64,000 bases of DNA, from contig JAOPHQ010004263.1 of NCBI GenBank assembly GCA_030340625.1, forward strand, positions 248,001 through 312,000. The letters run 5' to 3'. This stretch comes from Merluccius polli (lineage: Eukaryota; Chordata; Actinopteri; Gadiformes; Merlucciidae). How positions within the stretch are numbered: position 1 is the first letter of the stretch; every line of letters begins with the position of its first letter. The notes beneath the pieces are model-generated. The model was not told where the DNA came from. It worked only from the letters and a program-made list of their open reading frames with translations, and did not search any database. This document shows positions 30,739-44,428 of the stretch, one piece after another. The position numbers and the translations under genes are program-made.

Positions 30739-32027
30739 GTTATGTCCAGGCCCGAGTATACGCGATGAATCCGCAATGCGCCGCCTTGACAAATTGTCCA
30801 CTTGTGGGCGTCGTGTTGACTAGTGAATCAAGTTGTTCCCACCCAGGTGGTGGTAATGACGCAGAAGGGTCAACGTCACGTCCACGTCGTCCTGTTTGTT
30901 GATTGGTGGTTGCCTGGCTTCGTGCTGAGCTCCTTTGAATGAAGTTCACTGAATTCAACTTTATGCAAATTTAGAGGCGGAGCCAGCATGCGCCGTGGCC
31001 TTGCTCTGTGCCGCAAGCAATGCCCCTGCAGCTTGAAAGATTATATGCAGGGCCGACGGACTGCGGGGGAAAGTGCGACAGTCTTGGGGGGGCCCAAGGC
31101 AGAGAGGGGGCCCCGCGCAGCAGCCCCGCTCCGCTCAACAATCGCGCGGGGCCCAACAATATTCTCTGTCCCGGGGCCCTCATCGGGGTGCTACGTCCCG
31201 GATTATATGCATCATCATTTGAACAGAGGAACATGGTCCATGTAAACAACAATACATTACAATTATATACAATTATAAAGATTAAACAGGATAAGGATTA
31301 CTACCTGCTATCATTGATATTTTATGAATACATTTTCTGTGCAACCCAAATGAATGCAATTTGGGTCAGAAAAGATCAAATTATGTGTGATATGATGCTC
31401 ATAACTCAGAGAGCAATTTCAATTTAAATCAGACATCTTCTGTTAACTGCATATGCGTTTTGCTTCATCATGGCTAACATCAAAGTAGGATGACATAGCC
31501 ATACCAGTACAAATATGCTTATGCTTCGTTCTCAATGGCCTGTTTGTTTAGACAGCTAGTTCCAACCATAGATGCAGGATAAAAACGTTTCAAGGTAAGA
31601 TAAGATAAGCTTGAGATGAAAGCAACTCCTCACTGCACACGCATGTTTCACATGACACGTGTCACATGTTTCTTAATCATGTATTTTGAATTCCATATTA
31701 AATTCACACATATTTTGTTATACTCATTCAATGTTATTGTTTGAATTGCATTTGTGATTGCCTTGAGCAATATTAGACCTACATGAATGAATATGACAAC
31801 TTAATTATGTTATCTAATGGTGGAACTTATGAAGAGCTATTGTTGATGTCTGAGTGGTGTTGTCTGAGGAGTCGGTTCCGTCCTCTACCTGCAGGCGGCA
31901 GCAAATGTCATCGCAACAACAAACGCAGCGTTCACGTTTGCAAGAAGAAGAAAGGCGACGTTCACTTTACCGATGCCTAGCACTTAACCATACATTATCT
32001 TCATCTATTTCAAATATAAAAAAGAAA
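30739..32027. other. region upstream of tmem70
   Basis: Holds a GC-rich repeat fragment with GGGGCCC blocks at about 31040-31200 (related in style to 58957-59207), then ordinary AT-rich DNA. The tmem70 promoter presumably lies in the last few hundred bases, but no clear TATA box or initiator was seen. An in-frame ATG at 31905 precedes the chosen start. Confidence 0.4.
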
Positions 32028-33910
32028 ATGCTTCATTTAAGTCTACTGCGAAGATTGCGCCCGTGTGTTGGCACGCAGTCCATAACAAATATATCATTTA
32101 AAACTCCGCTATTCGGAAAACCAAGCTGCTACAGTGGACTGTCATGCCTTCACCAAAGGACACTATCCTCTGTTTTTAAAAGGTCGTCCCATTTCGTGAA
32201 TGTGAAGGTAGTGTAACACACGCTTGTTCATGTCTTCAAACAGCATCTTGGGGGACGTCTTCCTTTGGATCAACAATAACAACAACCAAATTAATCTTGG
32301 AGTTGTATAGTTAGCGCAACGACAGATGCTGTATCTGGGCTTGATTAATGTCTGTGTCGTGATCCTCACTGGTAAGGACACTAAACAGACACGGTTAGAC
32401 ATGTTGGATGGGCTACCTGTTTGGTTAAGACGTGGTTAGGTTAGGAGCGAGGCTTTTAAGAAGAAAGAGGAGGCGTATTCATACTAAGCCTCAACCCTGA
32501 CCTCCACAAACAAACAAGACACTTTAATTTGGAGTGCCATCTGTTCATTTCTTTGTGGAAAGAACAAACAGGGCTGACACTGACTACTATGGATAAAATA
32601 ATGTCGTAAATGGCAATCATCACAGGTTACCATAGCCTGAATTGACTTGCATTCACTTTGTGTCTGAACTCCACCTAAGAAACCCTAAATGATTAAATGA
32701 AACTGAGGGACTACTGTTTGCACTTGTGTGAAGCTATGAGCAGTACATGTTCAGTATGGTTACTCATTCTTGTCTATATGATTCAACAACAATACGATTT
32801 AGGTATCTATGGTGGCGGGTTGATTGTGGTGACTGGCTTTAACCTTTTGGCTTTTGCCATTTTGTGTCATTTCTTTTGTGCACAGATGCAATGCAAACCC
32901 CTGCAACCCATGTGTCTCCCCTCACACAGCCTGTCCACCTCTGCATCAAACTACTCTGAGACAGGGAAACTTGTTTACACTGGGAGACTTAGTAAAGTTG
33001 TTTTTGGTGAGTCAAATGTCCTTTGAATCCTTTGCCAATGCCACATGACCGACCTACAAAGTGTGATACAAAAGTGTAAGGCAATACCATTTTTTTTAAG
33101 GTAAGGCAACAAAATAAATTTCTACATTTCCTGTGGATGCCATATAATGCATTACACATTTTTTTCAATTAGATATGTTTATTTGTCCATAGACATTTCA
33201 CACTTCTCAAACATGTTAATTATATATTATCATCATTTACTACCTCAAGAAGGCACCAACTATAGCCCTATGTGGCTCAAGTCAACAAGGTGGTCCTGTA
33301 ATATATACTTGACTTGGTATCCCTATTTGAACTACTAGTACTTTGAGAGGGACCCTTGAGTGGAATCCCCATTGCAGAAAAGTAAGGACTACAGTGGCTG
33401 CTGGACAGGAAGACGCAATATGTATTCTTAATAATATTGTTATACATGTGTATCTCTCCCCCAGGAGTGAAAACGTTCTCCTACACCACCACTGTTGCAA
33501 CTATGTTTATGATGCCATATGTCCTCTTCGAGTCACAGCTGGCCACGCGGAGTCTGGCTGTGCAGGCAATCATCATTGCTATCGCCAGCCTCTTCACTTT
33601 CGTCTCACCTGTCCTCCTCCACCTGCTCACCAAGCGCTACGTCATCCGGCTGTACCATGACGCGGAAGAGGACACCTACACGGCCGTCACGTACAACGTC
33701 TTCATGATGGAGAAGAAGACTGTGTTTAAACAGGGGGAGGTGAGAATCCCAGCCGGCCCCAAGATGTTCACCACGTTCTACGCTGGTCCATTAGGCATGA
33801 TGGTGGATCCTGACTTCTTCCAACTCCCCAGTGACTATAATCATCTAATGGGCTATGACCAGCCATTCATATTTGATGAGAATGACTTGGAGCGGCCTGA
33901 TAAAGGCTGA
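32028..33910 (+). CDS. tmem70: transmembrane protein 70, mitochondrial
   Basis: Three exons: 32028-32207, 32886-33006, 33465-33910 (stop TGA), giving 248 residues; human TMEM70 is about 260. All junctions are GT/AG and in phase. The first 60 residues start MLHLSLLRRLRP, a basic, hydrophobic mitochondrial presequence. Exon 2 carries the conserved GKLVYTGRLSKVVFG. Exon 3 continues VKTFSY and encodes two membrane helices (about 105-121 and 132-154), then TKRYVIRLYH and MFTTFYA, and near the C-terminus NHLMGYD. Known role of the family: inner-membrane factor for assembly of ATP synthase, by helping insert the c-ring, and of complex I. ATG 32028 was chosen because it opens the presequence; an upstream in-frame ATG at 31905 would add 41 residues. 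Confidence 0.92.
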
Positions 33911-33967
33911 GCAGGGGCGGTAGGGTTTTCTGAAAAGTCCCCATTTCCAAAGAATAATCAAAACTGT

Positions 33968-33973
33968 AATAAA
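33968..33973 (+). terminator. polyadenylation signal of tmem70
   Basis: AATAAA 58 bases after the tmem70 stop codon. Confidence 0.7.
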
Positions 33974-36560
33974 TACAGGAGTTGTTCTTGGAAGGATTGA
34001 TTTTTGGTTTGTGTTGTTCTTTTTCAATGAATCATATAGCTGTAAGAAACAATTGATTGAGCCAATGGCACCATATAGAGGCAGGTCTTAAAGGAGAACC
34101 AAACCCCAACACCGCTTGGCATACATAGATGGGTTTGCATTGTAGATGACTCTCCATAAGCTACTTGGAGGGGAATTGGAGGGGACGTGTTTACACAACA
34201 TTCCCTGGAGGGGAAACCCCAATCCGACCAGCCTGTGACACCTTGAGCACTGGGAAGACTGGGGGGAGGGGGGTTCATACACATGAACAGGTCATGGAGT
34301 AATAAGCACTGTTAGGTATGGTTGCACATTTAATTGCATATTAATTGAAATTTCAAGATTTTGACCTGCAATTAGCTTATCGTAACTTTGTACACCTGTT
34401 AAATAAAATCTCATTTCAAACCATTATAACTCAGCAATTGCTATATTGTTAGTTTTTTTCGATAATCTGTTAATCGCAATGAATAATCGCAATCACAATA
34501 TAAGGCAAAAAAATCGCAAGTATCATTTGTTGTGTTGCACAACAGACATGGACAACTGCCAACTGACCAACAGTATATTTAATGCACCCCCACCAAAGCT
34601 AATAACACAATTGACCTCTGTTATGGTAATGAGAAGAGCACATAAAAGTCCCTCTCAGTACAGCGGACCATAACGCTATACATCCCTGAACCAGTGATAT
34701 GTGGGAGACCTTTCAGACCTGTTTTAACTGTACGGACTGGCGGGACTAACTCAGGGGTCTAGCCTGGAGGAGTCTACTTAGGTTATCACACATTGCATCA
34801 GCTGGTGCGAGGAAACGATAGTCCCCACAAAAACAGTTCAAATATATCAAACAATAAACCCTGGATAAGCACATTAAAGCAACACTCAATGAAAATAAAA
34901 TAGTGTTCATCTCAGGGTAACAAGGGTCAGTTAAAATGTACTCCAACAAACTAACAAAAAAAAAAAAAGAGATCCAAGAGTGTAGAAAGTGGCAAAGCAA
35001 GGGATGCCTGGTGATTGGTTATGACACTGCTGGCCTTCCTAACACCGCCCCCCCCCCCCAGCCCAAGCCAGGGAGAAGGACTATGTCTGTAACGCATGTG
35101 GGTGTGTGTAACAAAGTTATTCGATCATCTATATTCAGTTGTCAATGGGCAAGTGTCGCAAAACAAAACACTTTACTATTGAGCAGTGACTCAGTGGCAA
35201 CTATTTAAAAGATGTATTGGTGGCTCAATAATTTGCAACAATGAAATAGCTCTATTCAAGTTTATATCAATGGTAATGCATAAGTATATTTTATATCAAT
35301 TTCAGGGTCAATTGTGATCAAATGGAATCAAGTTATCATATTTTATCAGTTTAGTTTATGTTCATATCTAATCAGGTCTATTCTTTCTTTGGTTCCTGCT
35401 GCCAAGTGTTGTGCGCACCCGCCATTCAGGTTTAGTGATGTCCACCAAATTGCTCTGATGCAACCAGCCAACAAACCATTGTATGAAGTGTAAAATAAAC
35501 AGATTTGTGGAATTTCGCCTGATATTGTTTTTTTTTTTTTAATGCAGATGGATGAGAACATCCCTCATCACATTTTCATAATAAACATTAATTCATTCAT
35601 TCTAAATCAGATTTCATAAAATGACCATAGGCATCACCAAATCTTAGATGATATCTAAGATAAGCATGAAATCATAGCATAAAAATGATCCAACTGTTTT
35701 ATATGCACTTTTTATTTATATGTTTGTGGTAGGCCTATAATGTAGGCTACGCTAGCAGTCTGACAATTAATATTTTCCCAGCACAAGAGTAGAGGCATAA
35801 CACCCATGTGTTGCAGACGGTGCTCCATAAGGCCTCACCGACCTGTAGGGCCACTAAACAGGAACCACAGCATGCATAGCCTCCCAGTCAGGACCGAATT
35901 GCTTCAAACCATTGAGATCAATATTTTACACGTCATTATTTTTTTCTTCAGATGTACGTTTACCCTTTTAGCCTTTTAAATAGTTCGTGATTTCTCTTTT
36001 CTAATTCAATTAACAATGTGGGCCGCTAGATGGCAGTCTTGCCTAATGTAAGGCCTGGTCAGTATCTGCAGCCTCCCTGTCTGTAGGCCCACCATGTGTT
36101 GACACCTCCACTCTGCAGCTCTGTCAAGCCTTAGCGAAACCTCGTCGTGCAGTAGAAGTGGTGTTACTCTAATTTTAGTTGAGATGCTTTGATTGTTCTT
36201 TGAATGTTCAGCCTCACTTGTAAGTCGCTTCAGTTAAAAGCTTCTGCTAAATGGCTAAATGTGAGTAGCCTAGTAAGTGTGATTCACTAAGTGTGAATTT
36301 CTTCACATCCCAAACTTATTTCAAATGTGTATTTTTGAAGTGTTTCTACTACCCTAGCTCGATTATTTCTACATCATATAGGCACATTGTAGTAATAGGC
36401 CTATATTGGTACAATTGGTAGGATTTACAATTATGTAGTAGGTGAAGTAGTCCTAAAAATCTGTTTTCTCCACAGAGAAACAGGATTGTATGAAAGTTAG
36501 ATGGGCATCATATTTTGAATGACAAATCCAGTACTCTAAATGTGTCTATTGTAAAAGAGA
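33974..36560. other. intergenic, no gene seen
   Basis: Contains an AT-rich stretch with repeated AATCGCAA motifs (about 34450-34520) that looks like the end of a decayed hAT-type MITE, and a C run at 35047-35059. Short open frames show no domains. Confidence 0.4.
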
Positions 36561-36567
36561 GCAAGAG

Positions 36568-36649
<82 letters not shown>
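36561..36649. repeat. GA microsatellite
   Basis: About 40 GA dinucleotides with two interruptions at the left end. The open frames across it on both strands are artefacts of the repeat. Confidence 0.95.
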
Positions 36650-36650
<1 letters not shown>

Positions 36651-37269
36651 ATGAGATACCAAGAATGAGTGTGTCAACAAAAAGGTGCAATCTCTCTACA
36701 ACTCACTTCCTGTAGACGTCGTGCCTGTTATCATATAGTTGATTTTAGGATTAGCCAGACACAGGCTTGCTGGCAGACGGATCGGTCCAACATGCTTTGT
36801 GTGTAATCACCAGGTGCCCTGAGATAGGAAGAACAGAAGAAGGATTATGTATTTGATATGCTGCAGGCTATTATCTTCCCCAATAGAGTATTGCTGAGAT
36901 GCTTAGGCCAGGAGCTGAGGGGGTGGGTGGGGATGACTTTAGTGCTGTTCAGCAAAAGACTTCATCAAACACAAGGCATGGATGGCCTTTTGGCAGTGGT
37001 CATCAGAAATAGTGAGAACATAAGTGTTTATTCCAGCTGCTCAATTCGCCCTGCAGCTTACTGCACAGCTTTACATGAAGGGAGAAAGAGTCATTTTTTA
37101 AGATGCCTAACTAAGCAAAATTCATCTTCCTTCTCACATGTTGGAATGGTACACAAAATATGATGCTGTAGAATTAGTGAGCTGGTGGTCACTCTGTGTA
37201 CACATACGGTAGGTATGTGTACTTCTGATGCCGACCCTTTAACATGGTAACAAAATAAATATGACTGTG
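36650..37269. other. intergenic, nothing recognised
   Basis: No gene or clear repeat. Confidence 0.4.
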
Positions 37270-37382
37270 GAGTGTGTGTGGCTGATAGCTGGTTTACAGC
37301 CTCACCTGGCCCCAGTCCGACTGGTTAGACTCTGGGGCCGGGTGGGGCTGCACACCAGCTATTAACCACACACACTCCATAA
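37270..37382. repeat. short palindromic MITE-like repeat
   Basis: Arms GAGTGTGTGTGG...ATAGCTGG...CCTGGCCCC and the inverse ending in CCACACACACTC surround a short centre (about 37315-37330). Related to 28065-28222. Confidence 0.65.
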
Positions 37383-40300
37383 TGACAAATCCACTTGACT
37401 TTTAGTTGTGGGGTTGGTTGGGTTGTGGGTTATTGATTTAAATACATGAATGCACAATTTTCTTAAATGACACTTAAAAACTAAAAGTTGAAGTTACAAT
37501 GCTTGGCAAGAATATTTATTTGTATTTTCATGTCAGAGTTATGTTCCTGGAGGTCCACTGCATGGAATATAAAAACACAAAATAATTAACAAACAATTTG
37601 ATGCTTTTCACAAAAGCTTCCTGAAATTGGAGCTAGGGCTTATCTTGTTCAATGCTACAATGCCCTTTAGTCCATCAATTCATCTTGCCAATCTTGTAAT
37701 CTTGCTTCAGAGAACAAAACAACAATGCAACGAGTACATATTGAAGTAAAGGTCTAACTGTACATTCATGCATGAGTATGATTTATGATTAACTACCCTA
37801 TAAACTATTGTTCATATGATTCGCAGTATGGAATGAATCATATTATATTCATCAAAACTGATACTGATACTAATAACCAAACATAATGACATAATTACGG
37901 CTGGTTGTGTGTAAATTGGGAATTGATTCCTGTGTTGGACACAAAGAAGTGGACCGTTCAAACATTTCTTCTCATTTGTGGGACCAAAGAAGACAAGAAG
38001 AGAGTCTGCTGGTGATCTAAAAGGGTCTAAAAGTGCATTTTGCACATGGTATTGGTGATGATGGTTGGACACACACTGTATCGAAATATCCACTCTTACA
38101 AACACAGAGAGGCTTCAGGGAAATAGGTATTAGCTTTCAAGCATAGTTGGCATGCATTGATTTGTCTGTGCAAATCAGTTAGCACTTAGGGTGGATCAAG
38201 ACGCATTTGCCAGTATGTTAGATCTGGGTAGTGGCTTATTTATAGTTCTTTTTTTTAAATAGTAGTTTGTCTCTTAGTATAAAAGGGCATAATCGGACCA
38301 TATAGTTGCATATTCATTACGTATGCTTTAGTTTAAAGCTTGCAGTTGAAATACTAAATCCCATTTTCTTAGTGGTCAGTTAGGATGAGGAACCCCAGAG
38401 GGTATGTGAGGCCTGTTCTGTGTGTAACTGTGAGTGCGTAGGTGTGTTTTTGACTGATGACTTCAATGAACCCTTTTTATCCATTTCTCCACTACTTCCC
38501 ATGATCTCTCATCTCTATTGACTCTCCTTTGGATTTTATTTCACACATTTTATTCTGATGGAAAAGATGAAAGAGCACTGCGCTGATTTCACAAGATTGG
38601 AAGTGAACAGCATCACAGTTTGTGAGTCATTTCTTTTTTTCTCATAAAAATACACAAGACATTCAAATTTCAAAGGGGATGTAGATTTAGTATAGTTTGC
38701 CGAAGGCAGTTGTTGTACTTCGCCAAATGTTTATTCTTCTCTATTTTAGCAGTATTTGCTTCTTCTATCTTTTGAATTCTAACAATCCATCTTTCCAAAA
38801 TAAAAGTACTATTATTACGTGACAATGCTTCAGTTGTATTTCTATCATGAGGCCTCAGTTCTTTACCATAGAGATATCAGACATGTATTCATTTATGGTT
38901 TAAGAAGTCTTTATTCAGTTTCACTTCTCCATCTTTCTTACAACCATTTGTATTAATTTTCTGCCAGTATTTTATGGTACTTTTTTATTTCAATATTTGT
39001 TAAAAGCTATCCCTAGCTAACTGAATATTGTAATGGAATTAGACATGGAGTAATTAATTTCAATAAGCTTACATTGCATTTTAAAAAATGCGTAGCTGAA
39101 ACTGTTGCCCATTGCATTTGTAATAATTGTCTTCTGGCTGCCAGTTTGCTTATGGTGGTGACATTGATGCATCAAGATTTAATTTAGTTTTTTAATTTAG
39201 TTTTAATTGAACAGACCCATTATCCCCTGCCCAGTATAATTTGAAGAATTATAATTATTTTGAAGCCTGTTTGGGCAAACAGTGTTCTTTAAGGGAACAG
39301 TTTGCAACAACGGTGGAGCAAGTCCTATAGGGATAATAACAGCCATTCTCTGCATTGTATTTTCTCTTGTTAACTCTAACTTACTGGTGTTATCTCATAT
39401 AAATACATAAATCAACATTAACTTGTCCTGTAAGCACAGGCTATTTATGGTGGAGCTCGAATGTCAAAAGCTCACAGCTTTAGACTTTAAAATCCATACA
39501 CGTTGCCATAAAAGCCTGGCATGCAGCACACATGATGAGTCGAACTGTAGTGACTACTATCAATGAAAAAAGCCGCTAAGTGACGTGTTCAAAGAAATCC
39601 ATGAAGTCTAGATGCGTTTTACTGTTTATGTAATGAAAGACTGACAAGCAATAATAATTAAAGCAAGACCTGATGGTCAACAGAAAATATCGGAGCCCTA
39701 CTAACTCTCTTTGTCCAAAAACCCGCCATACAAGTGAACAGGTAAATAATGGGAAACCACATCCATGTGCCAATTACCGGAAGCAATAGTACCCAAAAAA
39801 ATGTGTGCAGCTTAAACAAATTATAAACAACACAGGTTAAATACACATTTTGGCTCCTACACCAACAATGTGACATATGTGTGGGCACAGGTATTGCTAG
39901 TATACAGAAAGTGTATTCTATGTTGAGTATGCACATCTGTATTTGCATTAGTCGTGTGTTTATGGATAAATGGATACATGCAGCGTGCCTGCTAGAATTT
40001 ATTTATGCTAATGCAATGCTAAGTTATTTTGATGTACATTTCAGTGTGTCAAAGAAGGTTGCATTCACAATAAACCATCAAGCCACTATCACAATTGTGA
40101 ATTTCAAGAAGAACCACACAAAGGCCATGAGTGTGTCAACTTACTGATGGTAGAACCAAGTTGTTTCATGGAGGTATGTTTTTCTACAGCCTCTTGACCA
40201 CCGCACATTTGGAGACAAGAATGAAAGCAAGCAAACATGATGAATCGATAAAAGCTTGACCTGTACAGGTCAACATTTTGTGGAGTGGGGTCTTGGTGGC

Positions 40301-40781
40301 CTTAAAGCTGTCCAGTTTCAGCACATTTCAACTGACCTATTTTAGGCCTGACTGAGCCCAGCCAATTTTGTGAGTGGCTGCACCAGAGTGGCTGTGAACA
40401 CAGCACATTAAGATGTGTGAACATGTTTAGAGCAGAGCCTTCCAAGAGCCAGCAGCCATCCACTCCCATTCAGAGGACAAAAGTGGCGGGTGGGTTGGTT
40501 CCAATGAAGCTGGACTCCATCTGTGGCAACGGACACGGCAGAAATAATAATGCTCTGGCTCGAGTATTGTTGTGGTGGATAACAATCAAAAGCACAGTCG
40601 CTCCAGCCCACTACATGTTTTAGAAACTACTTATTCAGAATGTAAAAGCTTATCATGTATTCCTTTATATGGTTAATACATCAAGTCAATTACATTTGCT
40701 GGATACATACATACATGTAAATACTGTAAATGTATATTTCATACATACATATCTGTAAATACATGTCCAACCCTTGTAATG
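37383..40781. other. 3.4 kb of intergenic DNA, no gene seen
   Basis: AT-rich, with short open frames only. None shows a protein motif, splice pattern or repeat structure I can support. Confidence 0.4.
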
Positions 40782-41190
40782 CTATACAAACAGACAGTGG
40801 TGGGATAATGAGTGTGGTGGGTAATAGATGTAATAGTAAATAGATCCAGTGCTGAGTCTGTGTGGAGGAGGGGGTGTGTTGTCTATCTGCACCACCTGGG
40901 GTCTGCCTGTCAAGAGGGAAGGTGTGTTCAAGATCTCTGAGTTTGGAGGATAAATGCTATTATTACATGCTGAACTGTAGTCAATGAACAGCCTCCTCTC
41001 ATGTGTGCTCCTCTGGTGCAGGTGGGAGAGGACAGTGGGAAGGCGTGAGGGTGATGGTGTCATCTATAGAGCCGTTCTGTCTGCAGGTGGACTCCAGGGG
41101 GTCTGATGAAGTGGGCAGTGTATTGATGGTCCTGCTATCACAGAGGATAGCTGGAGTACAAGCTACCAGCCAGACAAGCAAAATTAAGGT
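40782..41190 (-). pseudogene. LINE reverse transcriptase fragment (L2/CR1/Rex1-type)
   Basis: In two - strand frames the sequence reads NGSIDDTITL and then RRLFIDYSSACN...LNTPSLLTGRPQVV. These are recognisable pieces of the RT core of non-LTR elements (normally FIDYSSAFNT followed by FLTGRPQ). A frame change near 41050 and the absence of the rest show it is a short dead fragment. The exact clade is not resolved. Confidence 0.65.
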
Positions 41191-42829
41191 GACTAGTGGA
41201 ACCAGGATCGAGTCGCAATGACCAGAGCCAGGGAACGTGGTATACTGCTTAGTGTACCTCCTAAAAACATGAAATCAACACTGCTCTATGAGGAGAGAAA
41301 AAGACTGGTAGTACAAGAGGGAACCAAGCAATGGGCGCCGTTACCCATTAGGGCAAGGTCGGCAACAGCCTGGAAGACCCCATAGCACATATAAATTAAT
41401 TAATTCTAATGTATACACCAACAATATAATCTCGAAAAGATGCAATGGGAACGCTTATTCATCAGTATCAATGGGGGGCTCTCCAGGCTTGAAGCTCCAC
41501 TATGTAACTTCACCCACTATAGCAGCCTCTCATATACTGTTGTTAAATACAAAATAAAGCCTGGACACCTTTGCAGTAGCTCTTCTTCTCATGAGAATAG
41601 GGGGTGAGGAGGGCCCCATACCTGTGTTTGCCTTCGGCCCCCAAATAACTCAATACAAATACTTCAGTCTAATTAATTTTTTACAACAGCATTTTAGATC
41701 AACTTTTCTACTCACAAGGTAATGGAAACACTTGGATTTAACTGTAAAAGTTTATTGATAAAATTATACAATTTATATTACATTACATCAAAAATGAAGC
41801 CTACCCACGGGCAAACACTTCCAAAATAACGAAAACAGTGAAGCTGGACATGTAGTCTTCTTTTTCAAAGAATTCAGGAATGTCATTGCGCCTTATAAAT
41901 GTTTGATACAAAAAAGCAGGAATCACAATAGGTACAAAGTAAAAATAGATCACATTTTGTCATGAGTTTTCAGAAACAACCATATTCACTTTACAAGAAT
42001 GGGCGTAGCTAGTTCTGGCGGGACAACTAGTCATGCGCCGCTGTCTAGTCAGCAGCTGACAGCTAACGCGGTCCAATGAAACGCATGTACATGCGTGATA
42101 GGTCAATTTAAGACCTTTCATCTCACACACACACCCTCTGCAGAGTTAAGTGTGCTGCTCTGTATTGTATGTCACCTACACAATGGGTTGAGATATCTGA
42201 TGTACCCCATGGGGGGATTGTATAGTGCTCCCCGTTGTCAAATGTAATGCTGTATCTGACATCTGTATGTCATGCTTTAAATCCTACAGCAGGGAGCACC
42301 CTAAAAGAGTGGAACCATACCGCCAAACTAAAGTGTATTACCATTTCATGCAATACATGGTTGAATCTATGACATGAGATTTCTGTCCGGCTTTGCATTT
42401 TAATCACCAACTTTTTACGCAAAAGATTACAAGTGTTTAATCGATGAATCACCCAGAGATGGTCTTTATAGTTAATCATGTAGTGTTGAGATTGCCCGTT
42501 GTGAATTTGATAATTTGCTTTGCTAACTGCTATGACGTTAATTTTAAATGTGTGACAGGGTTGAGGCTACTTTAATACAATTGTTGATTTAATTATGTTA
42601 AATACGTAGAACTGTTCAGTGTCCAATTCTCTCCTGGAAATAAAGATGTAACTATTTGAACTGATGGAAATGGCAGTAAATGAATCTTGTCAAGCCAACA
42701 CTGAAAAAAATATCTTTAGGTATAACAATTTTGATTCTTCTAGAAGTCTTACATTTGAAGTTGTTTGTGGATGTCAAATAAGAAAGGTTATTGGAAAGAT
42801 TTAAAACAAAAAAACACTATTGTTTAGAT
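41191..42829. other. intergenic, nothing recognised
   Basis: No gene, tandem array or clear transposon ends. Confidence 0.35.
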
Positions 42830-43164
42830 CAGGGTTCTCAACCTTTTTCAAGCTGGGCCCCCCAAAACTGGTTCATTGCAGTTGAGCCCCCTCCGCCCCC
42901 CCCCCCCCCCCGATTGTTGACGAGGGGGGGGGGGGGTTTGCCACTGTTGACGGGGGGGGGGGGGGGGGGGGGGGGGGGGTGTGAGCGCGATTGTTGCCGG
43001 GGGGGGGGGGGGTGCGCGCGATTGCGTGATACGATCGCGCGCACCCCTGCCGTCGGTAGTAGGTCCTGGGTGGATTACGAACCCGCGCGCAGCCCCCCCC
43101 CCCCCTGAACTGCCACTGCTACTCGCGCACCCCGGGAGAGTGTCCCACCGGTTGAGAACCACTG
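42830..43164. mobile_element. hAT-type MITE with perfect 8-bp TSD (GTTTAGAT)
   Basis: The left end CAGGGTTCTCAACC and the inverse right end GGTTGAGAACCACTG are flanked by GTTTAGAT at 42822-42829 and 43165-43172. The 335-bp interior is mostly C and G runs with GCGCGCGATTG blocks. Poly-G and poly-C tracts keep several frames open without meaning. Same family as the C-rich element at 3743-5631. Confidence 0.85.
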
Positions 43165-44428
43165 GTTTAGATGAACAAGACAATGTAGAATGTTAATTCT
43201 GATTCCCTCAATGCTTCCATTACAGTTCCTCTAAGCACACTTAACATTTTCTTGCTGTTCACCAACAAAATATTTTCCTTTGGAATTTTAAATTTTTTTG
43301 TTATAATTGGAGAAAACATACTACAAACTGTGAGTATTCACAATTGTACTGTGTAGTACAACAACAAAAAACAGCAACATGTTCATAAACTAAATAAACA
43401 AATGTAGTTGTTTTTTTGTATATTACTTTCTTTTTTAAATGAACAAATGTTTTTCGTTTCAGATCCTTGAGCTCTGCTCTCCTGAAATCACTATCACATA
43501 AGACATAACAGTGAATTGAAAATGATCATATGATATAAAAGAGTCATCTTTACCCCCTCCCTGACAGCAAGATCAATTGTTCATCTGACAAGGAGCCGGA
43601 GGAGGGAGGGTCCGCAAGGCCACTTTGACAAAATAAGTCTTTCAGACATTTTCCATTGAAAAACACAGGGACAATGTTTGTTCCTGCTCGATTTTCTCCA
43701 TTGAAATGTCTGAATAACACACAAAAAAAAGCTACAGAAAATACTCGAGGCATAGGCCAATCTGACCATTTGATGAAGAGAAAAGAGTTGAATTAGGGTT
43801 TGAAAATACAATAATTCACTGAATTATAACACTGAATCAAATCGAATTTCAAACGCAATTCCAATGAAATTGCCAACCGGGTCAGGTTTTATTTTTGAAT
43901 TGGCGTTTAATCCATGCTTGAAATATATTCTCCTCCACTTGTTTTCAATGTTTGCAGAGGATAATCTTGGGGGCAAGGACCCTGTGCTGGTTGAATTGGC
44001 TACAAAAATCAGATTTGAGTTTCGGTTAAAATATTGACCAATCGTAATGACTATGAGGCTATCAGTAATCTATATGTGCATATAGGCTAGTAAAGTTTGT
44101 GACAAACAAACAAAAAATAAAATACTGTTGTAGGAGAGTTTGAGTCCCTTATGAGATGGAGTCCCTAAAATTCCAGGCCCTTAAGTTTTTAATGTGTTTT
44201 TTTTGTACTAATGTGTTACTTGTGATTAACATTATCAATATTCAACTGAATGTACAAAATGCAGCCCTGACAGCAGCATCACATCCACGTCTGTTTTTGT
44301 GAGATAAATGCTTTTCTTCACCTTGCATTAAACAGTTTCCTGAAGATGCACACACACACACTCACGCGGCCACACGCACACAAACACACACACACTTGTG
44401 TTGGTATGCTTGCCAAAGTTTCCTCCCG
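43165..44428. other. region downstream of the cadherin gene, probably including its 3' UTR
   Basis: No coding features. A CA-rich stretch lies at 44348-44397. The nearest AATAAA on the - strand is at 43888-43893, about 540 bases past the cadherin stop. Confidence 0.4.
43888..43893 (-). terminator. candidate polyadenylation signal of the cadherin gene
   Basis: AATAAA on the - strand, the first one seen downstream of the stop codon at 44429. Actual use is unproven. Confidence 0.3.

Noticed and set aside
31854..32027. Extension of tmem70 exon 1 upstream to 31854
   Set aside because: The frame there starts with GTG, not ATG; the in-frame ATGs are at 31905 and 32028.
36508..36715. Open frames on both strands across the GA repeat
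   Set aside because: Artefact of a dinucleotide repeat with no stop codons.
42791..43196. Pro- and Gly-rich open frames on both strands
   Set aside because: Produced by C and G runs inside the hAT-type MITE.
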